Of a stretch of 59,759 nucleotides of DNA, positions 8,575-17,024 are shown in pieces. The notes under the pieces were generated by a model. The model searched no databases, had not been told where the DNA came from, and saw nothing but the letters and a program-made list of their open reading frames with translations. Both the position numbers and the translations under genes were made by a program. This DNA is from Saccharothrix sp. NRRL B-16348 (GTDB lineage Bacteria > Actinomycetota > Actinomycetes > Mycobacteriales > Pseudonocardiaceae). The DNA lies in NCBI RefSeq assembly GCF_001280085.1, contig NZ_LGED01000222.1, positions 1-59,759 on the forward strand. The letters run 5' to 3'. Every line of letters begins with the position of its first letter. Position 1 is the first letter of the stretch.

Positions 8575-9877
8575 CTCGGCCGCCAGCGCCGCCAAGCATG
8601 TGCGGTGCGTCGAGATGCTTCAGGCACTCGGTGAGCACGGAGCCGCCGGGGGCGAGCTCCTCCGCCCAGTTCGCCTCGAGGTTCGCGACGAACGTCTCGC
8701 CGGGCTGAGCACGGTCAACGACCAGGATCGTCGACGGGATGCTCGTGCCGGCGTACGCCCCGGCTGGCAGCCCGATGAGCGCAGCGACGCGCCACTTCGC
8801 CGCCAAGTACGCGCGGTACCGCGCCGCGTCTCCGCTGCGGAACGTCCACCCACGGCTGATGTGCAGGACAGCGCGGCCGCCTGGCGTGAGGCGGCTCAGG
8901 GCGACGTCGATCGCGGCCAGCTCACCGTCCTTCGTCGTCGCACCGCTGGACAGACGGAACGGGTCGGGGAGTCGCAGGCCCAGCGGCGGCTGCGTGAGGA
9001 CCGCGTCGACCGGATCGCCATCCTGTAGGCGGAAGCTGTCGCCGACGCGGAACTGCAGCGGCACTGGGCAGAGCGCACCCACCGCCGAAGCGAGCTCAAC
9101 CACGTTGGAGTTGATGTCCGTGCCGGACAGCTGCACCACGGTGCCAGCTTCCACTGCTCGGTCGGCGACCGCCCACAGGAAGGCACCGAGGCCAGCGAAC
9201 GGATCCTCGACGCGCGGAGGGACGACGTCGCCGAGGAGCTGAGCCACTGGCCGAGCGAGCGCTGGCTGGCTGAGCAGCGGCTCGAGATGCCTGTCGCGAG
9301 CCAGGTACTTGCGGACGACGTCGCGCACGGCGAGCCACCGCGTTGCCGGGTCCATCGGCACGGTCTGGTCAGCTGGCACAGTGGCCGGGCTGGCGAAGCG
9401 AATCAGCAAATCACGAACCGCGCCCAGGGCGGCATCTGGTCCGGCCTCGTTGCGGTGCCGGTTGCTCTCGGCCCACAGGTACTGCTGCAGCAGAAGCTCG
9501 ACGGTGGAGATGTCACGCAGCTCGCCGCCGGGCCGGTCCGCCTCGGCAGGGCCGTCGACCTGCTGCAGGCGGCGCAGGCCGCCATCAGCCTCGAGCCAGC
9601 CGTCGGGGGTGACGAGGTAGTGCAGTCGGGTTCCGAGGATGTCGCGGGCCAAGGCGAGCTGGTCGAGGACGAGTTGCGGGTCGTGAACCCTTCGTTGCTT
9701 GACCTCGACGACGACAGCGGGCTGCAGAGCGCCGGTGCTGTCTGCGGCGAACGCGACGACGTCGAGGCGATGCTCCTTGCGGGTGGTGGGCAAGCGCATG
9801 TCGGCGAGGACGAGCGGGTAGCCAGCCGCCCGGAGGTCCTCCCGGACCCGGGCCAGCAGGTCTCTCTCGCTGTTCAC
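8567..9877 (-). CDS. PD-(D/E)XK nuclease - N6 DNA methylase-like fusion with altered motif IV
   Basis: 436 residues from GTG 9877, with a GGGGAG site 8 nt upstream; the frame stays open upstream into an IS481 remnant, but that part is not the gene. Residues 1-100 resemble the HsdR N-terminal nuclease: D39 in RLDVVAF and E58-V-K60 in VVVEVKQRR. Residues ~180-420 are an N6-methylase Rossmann fold with SAM motif I DPFAGLG at 225-231 and an acidic TDIN strand at 253-256. Motif IV, normally N/D-PP-Y/F, reads QPPL at 296-299, which should impair amino-methyl transfer. The nuclease-methylase order recalls BcgI-type enzymes, which also use a separate S protein. First gene of a three-gene operon (S-like, HEPN-like follow). 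Confidence 0.75.
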   Translation of the reverse strand: MNSERDLLARVREDLRAAGYPLVLADMRLPTTRKEHRLDVVAFAADSTGALQPAVVVEVKQRRVHDPQLVLDQLALARDILGTRLHYLVTPDGWLEADGGLRRLQQVDGPAEADRPGGELRDISTVELLLQQYLWAESNRHRNEAGPDAALGAVRDLLIRFASPATVPADQTVPMDPATRWLAVRDVVRKYLARDRHLEPLLSQPALARPVAQLLGDVVPPRVEDPFAGLGAFLWAVADRAVEAGTVVQLSGTDINSNVVELASAVGALCPVPLQFRVGDSFRLQDGDPVDAVLTQPPLGLRLPDPFRLSSGATTKDGELAAIDVALSRLTPGGRAVLHISRGWTFRSGDAARYRAYLAAKWRVAALIGLPAGAYAGTSIPSTILVVDRAQPGETFVANLEANWAEELAPGGSVLTECLKHLDAPHMLGGAGGRGE

Positions 9878-10053
9878 AAGCAGTACTCCCCGTTCGTCTT
9901 GAGCAAAGCTGCGAATCGTTACACAAACGAACGTTGACCGCAACTCTCCGTTGCATTGTGCATCCACAATGCCGTCCATACCACCTCTCCCAAGGCGCTG
10001 AATGTGGTCGTCTGACGCGTAGCTCAACGCGCACGCAACGCCGCGCGTCAGGC

Positions 10054-10270
10054 CTAGCTGTATTGCCCTGTGAGGTTGGGGACGCGGCTGGCGGGTGGTT
10101 GCCCGGTTAGTGAGGTGTCCGCGGTGGTGGTTGTAGGTGTGCAGCCATCTTGGCAATGCTGCTCGGCGTTCGGTCTCGGTGCGGTGGGGCTGGCTGTAGG
10201 CCCATTCCTCGAGCAGGTTCCGGTTGAACCGCTCGACCTTGCCGTTGGTCTGCGGCCGGTACCGGCCTGA
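10054..10270 (-). pseudogene. IS481-family transposase, C-terminal remnant
   Basis: Translates to YRPQTNGKVERFNRNLL, then WLHTYNHHRGH, the classic end of the DDE integrase core in IS481/IS3-like transposases. The closing QPPASRVPNLTGQYS and stop (TAG at 10054-10056) are in another frame, so a frameshift lies near 10110. The N-terminal two-thirds are absent. It sits directly upstream of the methylase gene and inside the pair of hairpin repeats, so it may have helped to move or trap the cassette. Confidence 0.85.
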
Positions 10271-10468
10271 GTATCCGCTCATGCCACTGACCAGGCATAA
10301 GCATGTGTGCGATGCCGCCTCGGTACTTGTGACCTGGTCGCAGGTCGTGGTCTCGTGGGCGACCTGCTCTGCGGTTTCCTGTGCGATGGGCCAGCGGCCG
10401 ATGACACTGACTTCGTCGCATCGGACGCCGTTCGGGTCGGGTTCGGCCCCAGCTGGTGAGGTGTTGCC

Positions 10469-10656
10469 GCGTAGAAGCGCCGCTCGTCAGATATGGAGTC
10501 GCACCATCCGTCTGGAGGCCCAGCCCTATCGGAGGCCAGTGGCGACGGCATTTCCTGCTGTCGGTTGGTGATCTCGGTACGTGCCGTCGCCACTGGCCGG
10601 ACTTCGGGGAGGGCACCAACCTGCGCGTGATCGTCTGCACAGGGCCGGACTTCGGG
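10469..10656. repeat. Hairpin repeat, copy B (upstream side of methylase/S/HEPN cassette)
   Basis: Same orientation as copy A at 6255-6437. Contains a perfect 17-bp inverted repeat: GGCCAGTGGCGACGGCA at 10534-10550 with TGCCGTCGCCACTGGCC at 10582-10598, loop of 31 nt. Downstream GGCCGGACTTCGGGGAGG occurs twice (from 10595 and from 10643) about 48 nt apart. No coding potential that I trust. Confidence 0.75.
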
Positions 10657-10689
10657 GAGGATTACCAAAGGATGGGACCTGGGCTGACC

Positions 10690-10742
10690 AGCGGTTTTAC
10701 ACCGGTAGTCTGGTCGTTGAGTGCCGGTTGGTGCTGTCTTCG
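10690..10742. repeat. Direct repeat flanking type I RM operon, downstream copy
   Basis: AGCGGT followed by CTGGTCGTTGAGTGCCGG and CTGTCTTCG matches 16916-16971 in the same orientation at about three bases in four over ~54 bp. The two copies bracket hsdRSM exactly (one past the hsdR end, one ahead of hsdM). Could be cassette border or relic of a mobile end. Confidence 0.55.
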
Positions 10743-10754
10743 TCCAGTTGAGTG

Positions 10755-10798
10755 GGTGGTCCGTGGGCGCGGACATGCCGACCCGTCCACGGACCACC
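10755..10798 (-). terminator. Hairpin downstream of hsdR
   Basis: Perfect 12-bp arms GGTGGTCCGTGG (10755-10766) and CCACGGACCACC (10787-10798) with a 20-nt loop, ~100 nt past the hsdR stop on the minus strand; no T-run. Likely end of the hsdMSR transcript. The long loop leaves room for a protein-binding palindrome instead. Confidence 0.5.
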
Positions 10799-10901
10799 GC
10801 GGACATCTTCGCGATGCCGTCACGGTGGTCAGACCGCCTCGTTTCGATCAGCCCGTACGGTGGCTGGTCTGCCCGTCCGGCGCGGGGGATCCGCGCGGTC
10901 G

Positions 10902-13900
10902 TCAGTAGTTCTCCCTCACGTACTCGTACGTCTTGTTGAACAACTCGCCCGTCACGGGGAGTCCGAAGTTCTTCAGGGCGGCCCGCAGTTCCTTGCGGAC
11001 CTTCTTGTCCCCGGCGTCGCTTTCCGTCCATCCGGTATAGGCGACTTCCAGAACGATCGAGTCGATCCTGAAGACGATGTCCGGCACGATCTTGTGCAGG
11101 CCCGGAGGTGTGTTCTCCTCGACGATCTGTGTGAGCGCGCCGCGCTTCGGGTCGACGAGTGGCTCCAACTCCTCAAGGCGGCCTTCTTCGGCCGCCCGGT
11201 CGGCCGCGACGACGTCCTGAGCAATCTGTAGTGCCTGCTCCAGGAACGCGAGGGACTCCTCAACGCTGGTGATGGCCTTCTGACGCAACTTCTCGATGCG
11301 TGCGGCGAGGCTCTGGTAGACCGGACTGTCGGACTCTTCCAGGCGGCGCTTCAGTCGACTCTCAATGCTGTCCAGGACTTCCTGGTAGACGTCGCCCGGC
11401 TTCGTGTCCGGCGACTCGACCTCCGGGATCTTCAATTGCTCGGCGATCTTTTTGATCAGTTCGAGGCCGGCCGCGTCGAGCATGACGTTCTTCGTCCGGT
11501 TCACCCGCACGGTCACGTTGCTCATGTGACCGTGGACGAGATCCTGCGTCTTGGCGCCGAGCCGCTCCCACAGGAAGGCCTTGGACACATCCTTGGGTCG
11601 GATCGACTCGTAGACCTTCGCCAGCCAGTAGTAGGTGCCTTTGAACGGGGCGAGCATCGCGTTCGGATCGAGGAACTCCCACACCGTCTGGATCGAAACG
11701 AACCCCTCGACGAAAGCGTCACGCTGTGGAGTGCCGTCCTTGATCCGCTCATGCGCCTCCGCCAGGGAGGCGAAGCCGGAGTCGGTCTTGTCGATGCCCG
11801 CGAACATCGCGTCGAGTTTGGTCAGGTCGCCCATGAACTTGGCGACCAACTGCGAGACGTCGACGATGTGGAGTTCGTCTGTCTCCCCGGTCTTGGGTTG
11901 CGGGCCGACCAGCGATTCGCCGATTGCTTTGGCCAGGCCGATGTAGTCGACGACGCGGCCGTAGTCCTTCCGCTGTCCGGTGACGGGGTTCTTCCACGGG
12001 CGGTTGGGCCGCGTGATCGTCTGGAACAGGTTCGCGGCCTTCAGCGGCTTGTCGAGGTACAGCACTCCCTCGATGGGCGCGTTGAAGCCGGTCATCCACT
12101 TTGCGGTGACGACGACGAAGCAGAGCGGGTCCTCGACCTTCTTGAAGCGCCGCTTCAGTGTCTCCTCCTGCTCGTCGGTGAGCAGGTGTTGCTTCAACGC
12201 GGTGGGAGTGTTCTTGGAGTCGGCGACGTGCATCACGACGCCGACCTCGCGTTCCTGTCCGTCGGGCATCCGGGCGACCGCGCCGCGGCGCTTCAACTCC
12301 GCCTCGATGGCCTTCGCGTAGGCGACGACGAGCCGCTGGTTGTAGGCGACGACTTGGGCCTTCTGGCCGAGCGGCGCGACGTACTTCAGGTAGTGCTCGA
12401 CGATGTCGGTGCAGACGGCCGCGATTCGCTCCGGGTTGGAGAGGACGGTCTCGACGTGGGAGGCCTTGCCGGAGAGGTAGACCTTTTCGTCCTCGTCCAG
12501 GTGTTCCTGTTCGGCCAGCTCCTCGAACGCCTCGTCCAGGTCCTCCTTGTTCAGCTCGAAACCCACAGAGCGTCCCTCGACGATCACCGGCTTGGTGAAC
12601 CCGTCGATGATGGAGTGCTCCATTGTGTAGCGGCTCATGACGAGGTCGGGATCGTCCGGGTCACCGAACAACTTGAAGGTAGAGCGGTCCTTGTCCTTGA
12701 TCGCTGTACCGGTCGCGCCGAAGAACTTCGCGTTCGGGACCGCCGCCCGCCAGGCCTTGCCGAACTTGCCTTCCTGAGTGCGGTGGGCCTCGTCTACCAG
12801 CACGATGATGTTCGACCGGTCGTTGAGGTGACCGGCCTCCGCGAACTTGTGGACGGTCGTGATGACGACCCCGGGCTCGTCGCGCTTCAGGATCTTCCAG
12901 AGTTCCCGCTTGTTCGCCGGCACCGACATGCGCGGCATCCCGGCCGTCTCGAACATCTCCGCCGTCTGCCGGACGAGGTCCTTGCGGTCGGCGATGACGA
13001 TGACGGTCGGCGAGCCGACCCCCGGATCCCGCAGGAGACGCGAGGCGGTGAACGCCATCAGTTCGGTCTTCCCGGAACCCTGGTGATGCCAGATCAGTCC
13101 TCCCGGGCGACCAGCGAGAACCTTCACGTGGATCGCGAGGGCGGCCTCGAACTGCGGGTACCGCGGCAGGAGCTTCACGTCCTGCTCGGAGGCGTCCCGG
13201 GCGTGCCGGTACATCGCGAAATCCTTCAGAATCGGAAGGATCACCTGCGGTGTGAGCAGCAGTCGGGCGGCGCGTTCGACGCGGACGGGCCCGGTCAACT
13301 TCGGGTCGTCCGCCGTCGAGCCCCACTTCGCCCAGATCTCCGAGTCGGGATCGGGGTAGCACCGGATGGGAGCCATGCGGAAGTCGAGGCCTTCGGTGGC
13401 GACGTTGAAGACGTTGGTGGCGAAGAACTGCGGGTACTCGGCCTCGTAGGTGCTGTAGATGTCCTTCGCCGCGTTGACCCACGACACCTGCTTCTTCACC
13501 GGGGTCTTCGTCTCGACGACGACCAGCGGGAAGCCGTTGACGTAGTAGACGACGTCGAAGCGACGGGGCTTGACGGCCCCGGTGATGGTGACCTCGTCGG
13601 CGACGATCAGCCGGTTGTTGTCGAGATCGCTGAAGTCGATGAGCCGCCGCGGCACGTGCTTACCGTCGACGGTCACGAACGAGTGATCGCCCCGCAGCAT
13701 GACGGTGAGCCGCTCGTTGGCCGCCACGAGCCCGTTCTGGGCGTCGAGGATCGCCTGGTTGATCTCGAACAGGACCATGTCGGCCGACTCTGAATCCTCG
13801 GCGAGGTCCGGGTTCAGGGCGAGGAGTGCCTCGCGGGCCCACGGCTCGATGACGACGTCGTGCTCATCCCGAGGCAGATCCACGCCGGGCACGTGTTCCC

Positions 13901-13964
13901 AACCGGCATCCTCCGCCCAGTCGAGCAGCGACGTTTGAATCGTGCTTGCCTCGGTGAAGCCCAT
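10902..13964 (-). CDS. hsdR: Type I restriction enzyme, R (motor/nuclease) subunit
   Basis: 1020 residues from ATG 13964, 2 nt after the hsdS stop; the frame is open further upstream but that part is hsdS in another frame. N-terminal PD-(D/E)XK nuclease: D137 in RRFDVVY and E151-T-K153 in VVVETKTP. SF2 helicase motor: Walker A GSGKT at 296-300, DEAH at 391-394, and a motif VI-like region after VVVTAKWMTGFNAP. With HsdM and HsdS it forms the ATP-driven complex that translocates DNA and cuts far from unmodified sites. All motifs are intact and length is normal, so it should be active. Confidence 0.96.
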   Translation of the reverse strand: MGFTEASTIQTSLLDWAEDAGWEHVPGVDLPRDEHDVVIEPWAREALLALNPDLAEDSESADMVLFEINQAILDAQNGLVAANERLTVMLRGDHSFVTVDGKHVPRRLIDFSDLDNNRLIVADEVTITGAVKPRRFDVVYYVNGFPLVVVETKTPVKKQVSWVNAAKDIYSTYEAEYPQFFATNVFNVATEGLDFRMAPIRCYPDPDSEIWAKWGSTADDPKLTGPVRVERAARLLLTPQVILPILKDFAMYRHARDASEQDVKLLPRYPQFEAALAIHVKVLAGRPGGLIWHHQGSGKTELMAFTASRLLRDPGVGSPTVIVIADRKDLVRQTAEMFETAGMPRMSVPANKRELWKILKRDEPGVVITTVHKFAEAGHLNDRSNIIVLVDEAHRTQEGKFGKAWRAAVPNAKFFGATGTAIKDKDRSTFKLFGDPDDPDLVMSRYTMEHSIIDGFTKPVIVEGRSVGFELNKEDLDEAFEELAEQEHLDEDEKVYLSGKASHVETVLSNPERIAAVCTDIVEHYLKYVAPLGQKAQVVAYNQRLVVAYAKAIEAELKRRGAVARMPDGQEREVGVVMHVADSKNTPTALKQHLLTDEQEETLKRRFKKVEDPLCFVVVTAKWMTGFNAPIEGVLYLDKPLKAANLFQTITRPNRPWKNPVTGQRKDYGRVVDYIGLAKAIGESLVGPQPKTGETDELHIVDVSQLVAKFMGDLTKLDAMFAGIDKTDSGFASLAEAHERIKDGTPQRDAFVEGFVSIQTVWEFLDPNAMLAPFKGTYYWLAKVYESIRPKDVSKAFLWERLGAKTQDLVHGHMSNVTVRVNRTKNVMLDAAGLELIKKIAEQLKIPEVESPDTKPGDVYQEVLDSIESRLKRRLEESDSPVYQSLAARIEKLRQKAITSVEESLAFLEQALQIAQDVVAADRAAEEGRLEELEPLVDPKRGALTQIVEENTPPGLHKIVPDIVFRIDSIVLEVAYTGWTESDAGDKKVRKELRAALKNFGLPVTGELFNKTYEYVRENY

Positions 13965-13966
13965 GT

Positions 13967-15172
13967 TCAGGACACCTTCTCCAGCAGGTCGTCGTAGGAC
14001 TCGAGGATCTCGATCTCCTGGCTCAAGAGAGCGACCAGAAGGGTCGAGCGGAAAGACCCGAGGCGGTCGAGTTCGTCGGCAAGTGACCTCTTTGAGTCGG
14101 CCGCCGCATCGCACTTGGCGATGTACTCCTGCTGCTTATCCAGGCTCGGAACTGGAACCATTACCATGCTGAAGCCACGCTTGTTGATCTTCTGCATCGA
14201 CGCACTTGTGCCTGTTGCGGTTGAGACGATCCGTGAACGCCATTCAGGTGACGAAAGCAGATGGCTCAAATAGCCCGGTAGGCATTGCGACTTGTTCGGG
14301 CGGATTCGCCAAATGAGGTCGGGCAAGTATGTATGCGGTGGCACCTGCCGTGCGACCGCCACATATCCGACACGGGCAGGTGTATTTGAGCGCGTGATCA
14401 ATAGATCTCCGTCAGAGACCAAGTGTGCTGCCGAATATCCTGAAAGGTCATCGAGCCGTTTTGCCTCGGCTGCGTTGAATTCCCCCAACTGGATGGCGCT
14501 CAATTTCAAAACGGATGGTTCGCCGTATGACGGGGTCTCGCCGGAAGTCTGGACACTCTTGCCGCTGTCAATGCCAACGACGACCTCGCTAATGCGGTAC
14601 TCATCCCCGGCTGGCACATCGGCCCGAAGCAGCGTGAGCACCCGTTCTGTCCTAACGACCTCCTCCATCAGCGCCTCGATCTGCGCGTCCACGGCCCCCA
14701 TGACATCGACAATGCGGCGCTGCTCAGAAAGGGATGGCAGTGCGATCTTGATCGTCAGGAAGTCGTTTGGCTTCACGCGCTCACGCCGTCCGCCCATCCC
14801 CGTCGACAGGTTCTGCAACGTGTCCCAAAGACGCTTCGTCGTCGTCAGAAGACGGAAGTAGCCCGGGAGTAGCGACGGCCCGCAGGTGAACGTCGGGAAC
14901 TCCTGGGACGCGTAGACCTCGTGGAGGTCGGCGGGTGCGACGGTGATCGCGCCCTCGAAAGCCTTCAAGCGGCTGTAGACGACTTGGTTCAGGCCGATCC
15001 GATTCAGCGTCTTGTATGCGGTCTTGGAGCCTGCCATCGGCTCGCGGTAGAGCAGGCCACGGCCACGGTTCAGTACCCCGACGATGTCGTAGGCTTGTGC
15101 GGGATCAACCTCCACGGCGTTGACGTCGAGCGTCATGAGGTCTCCGAGAGCCGCCTCGCCCCACTCACTCAC
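13967..15172 (-). CDS. hsdS: Type I restriction enzyme, S (specificity) subunit
   Basis: 401 residues from ATG 15172, overlapping the hsdM 3' end by 8 nt. Two target-recognition domains, each followed by a conserved helix: the first ends in ALPSLSEQRRIVDVMGAVDAQIEAL, the second in PVPSLDKQQEYIAKCDAA (only parts quoted). The second TRD starts around YRISEVVVGIDSG. Sets the bipartite recognition sequence for both methylation and cutting. TRDs vary quickly, so the target cannot be predicted. Middle gene of hsdM-S-R. Confidence 0.93.
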   Translation of the reverse strand: MSEWGEAALGDLMTLDVNAVEVDPAQAYDIVGVLNRGRGLLYREPMAGSKTAYKTLNRIGLNQVVYSRLKAFEGAITVAPADLHEVYASQEFPTFTCGPSLLPGYFRLLTTTKRLWDTLQNLSTGMGGRRERVKPNDFLTIKIALPSLSEQRRIVDVMGAVDAQIEALMEEVVRTERVLTLLRADVPAGDEYRISEVVVGIDSGKSVQTSGETPSYGEPSVLKLSAIQLGEFNAAEAKRLDDLSGYSAAHLVSDGDLLITRSNTPARVGYVAVARQVPPHTYLPDLIWRIRPNKSQCLPGYLSHLLSSPEWRSRIVSTATGTSASMQKINKRGFSMVMVPVPSLDKQQEYIAKCDAAADSKRSLADELDRLGSFRSTLLVALLSQEIEILESYDDLLEKVS

Positions 15173-16679
15173 CGGATACCTCGAACATGCTCAGGTCGAT
15201 CCCGGCCGCAGCGAGCCGCTCGAACATCGCTGCCTCGGCCTTCAACCGCTCCTGCCGAGCGTCGGCGTACGCCACGAGAGCCGTGCCCAGATCTGCAGTT
15301 TCCTCGGCTGCCACCTTGATGTACCGGCCGATATTGAGGTCGAAGCCGTTGCCCTTGATCTCGTCGAACGACACCAGACGGACATTCGTGCCGCCCTCAC
15401 CGTCCGGATCTTCGCCGGTCTCGTAAGCCTGGATGAGGACCTTGATGTCCTCGTCGGTCATCCGATCCTGGTTCTTGCCCTTCACGAAACGTGCCGAGCC
15501 GTCGACGAAGAGGACGTGGTCCTTCCGGTCTGCGGTCTTCTGGTCACGGAAGACGAGAATGCAGGCGGGAATATTCGTCGAGTAGAAAAGGTTGGGTGGC
15601 AGGCCGATGACCGCGTCGAGTAGGTCCTTCTCGATGAGGCACTGCCGGATGCGAGCCTCGGCGCCGCCACGGAAGAGGACACCGTGCGGCATGACCACGC
15701 CGACCCGGCCGGAACCGGGCTTTATCGAAGAGATCATGTGCTGGATGAAGGCGTAGTCGCCGTTCTTGGCCGGCGGGACACCGCAGAAGGCACGTGGGTC
15801 GGCGGGCCAGCGATCGGCACCCCAGTCAGTCAGCGAGAACGGCGGATTAGCGATGACCACGTCGAACTGACGCAACGCGCCATTCGCGTCCTTGAACGCT
15901 GGCGCGCGCAGGGTGTCGCCGCGCTTGATGTCGAAGTCCTCGATTTCGTGCAGGAAGAGGTTCATGCGAGCGATCGAGGCGGTCGTCAGATTGACCTCCT
16001 GGCCGTAGACCCGGAGCGTCCGGTGATCCTTGCCCTGCTCACGAACCTGGTTGATGGTCGCCACCAACATGCCACCTGATCCGCAGGTCGGGTCGTGGAC
16101 CGACTCGCCCGGCTCCGGCCGGAGAACGCCGACGATCAGGTTGACCACCTCGCGCGGTGTGAAGAACTCGCCGGCCTTCTTGCCGGACTCGTCCGCGAAG
16201 TTCTTCAGCAGGTACTCGTAGCCCGCCCCGAGGAGGTCGTGGCTAACTGTGGAGGGGTCGAGGCGGATCTCGTTGAACGCCTTGATGAGTCCGAGAAGAG
16301 CCGACTCCGGAATGCGTTCCTTATTGCCCCAGGAGGCGTCACCGAAGACGCCTGCAAGCGAACGGGGGTTGGCCTTCTCGATGCGCTGGAAGGACTTCGC
16401 GATCTCGGCACCGAGGTTGGTGACCTTCGTGGTCACCTCGCTCCAGAGAGTGCCTTCGGGCATTTCGAAGCGGTGGTAGTCGGCCTCGATCTCATCGTTG
16501 AGGCCGTCGCCATAGTCCTCGAGCGCCTCGTCGTGCTCATAGACCCAGGTGTCGCTGATCCACTTCCAGAACAGCATGGGGAAAACGTAAGTCTTGAAGT
16601 CGGCAGGATCGACCGGCCCGCGAAGTGCGTTTGCGGCCTTCCAGAGGCGAGCCTCCAGGTCCTGCTGCGTGGTGGTCAC
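15165..16679 (-). CDS. hsdM: Type I restriction-modification, M (N6-adenine methyltransferase) subunit
   Basis: 504 residues from GTG 16679, chosen for the AGGAGGA site ~10 nt upstream; a longer open frame upstream looks non-coding. HsdM N-terminal helical domain (residues ~5-150), then N6_Mtase: FFTPREVVNLIV near 172-183, SAM motif I DPTCGSGG at 196-203, catalytic NPPF at 278-281. Methylates host adenines and forms the core M2S complex. Contrast with the neighbouring cassette, whose methylase has QPPL instead of NPPF. Confidence 0.95.
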   Translation of the reverse strand: MTTTQQDLEARLWKAANALRGPVDPADFKTYVFPMLFWKWISDTWVYEHDEALEDYGDGLNDEIEADYHRFEMPEGTLWSEVTTKVTNLGAEIAKSFQRIEKANPRSLAGVFGDASWGNKERIPESALLGLIKAFNEIRLDPSTVSHDLLGAGYEYLLKNFADESGKKAGEFFTPREVVNLIVGVLRPEPGESVHDPTCGSGGMLVATINQVREQGKDHRTLRVYGQEVNLTTASIARMNLFLHEIEDFDIKRGDTLRAPAFKDANGALRQFDVVIANPPFSLTDWGADRWPADPRAFCGVPPAKNGDYAFIQHMISSIKPGSGRVGVVMPHGVLFRGGAEARIRQCLIEKDLLDAVIGLPPNLFYSTNIPACILVFRDQKTADRKDHVLFVDGSARFVKGKNQDRMTDEDIKVLIQAYETGEDPDGEGGTNVRLVSFDEIKGNGFDLNIGRYIKVAAEETADLGTALVAYADARQERLKAEAAMFERLAAAGIDLSMFEVSGE

Positions 16680-16915
16680 GAGGGGTAGTTCCTCCTGCTC
16701 GGGGTCTGTCGCATCCTGCCGTAGCGGACTGACAGTAGTCGCCCCTTCCTCCCATACCGTGACCGTGCGGCCCCAGCCCCGCGGACGCATATGCAGCTTG
16801 GTTCGGCCGCCACGACTCGACTCCTGTGACCGATTCGGCAGCTCCAAACTCGCTCGCTCCGGATCCGAGACCGCCAAGTCGACCGGACGCTTGTCGCGTC
16901 GAAGTAGGTGGTCGG

Positions 16916-16971
16916 AGCGGTGGTTCTACATCGGCAATCTGGTCGTCAGGTGCCGATTCGGTCTGTCTTCG
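16916..16971. repeat. Direct repeat flanking type I RM operon, upstream copy
   Basis: AGCGGT, then CTGGTCGTCAGGTGCCGA and CTGTCTTCGG, matching 10690-10742. It sits between the CBASS terminator and the hsdM start, so it marks the upstream border of the RM module. Confidence 0.55.
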
Positions 16972-16997
16972 GCAGGGATGATCGATCGCATGCGGTG

Positions 16998-17024
16998 GTG
17001 CCGCTCACATGGGGTGAGCGGCAC
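16998..17024 (-). terminator. Terminator hairpin of the CBASS operon
   Basis: Perfect 11-bp arms GTGCCGCTCAC and GTGAGCGGCAC with loop ATGGG, touching the TAG of the S-4TM gene (17024-17026). It separates the CBASS transcript from the RM operon on the same strand. No T-run, as is common in high-GC actinobacteria. Confidence 0.65.

Noticed and set aside
9878..10282. Fusion of the IS481 end to the methylase as one protein
   Set aside because: The frame happens to be open, but the GTG at 9877 with GGGGAG fits, and the IS remnant is itself frameshifted.
11436..13793. A 785-codon open frame antisense to hsdR
   Set aside because: Opposite strand of a gene with intact motifs; the translated protein is rich in repeated V/L/D/G/R runs and has no domain, as expected of a high-GC shadow frame.
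13965..14114. Upstream in-frame extension of hsdR
   Set aside because: Overlaps hsdS in another frame; standard HsdR N-terminus begins at ATG 13964.
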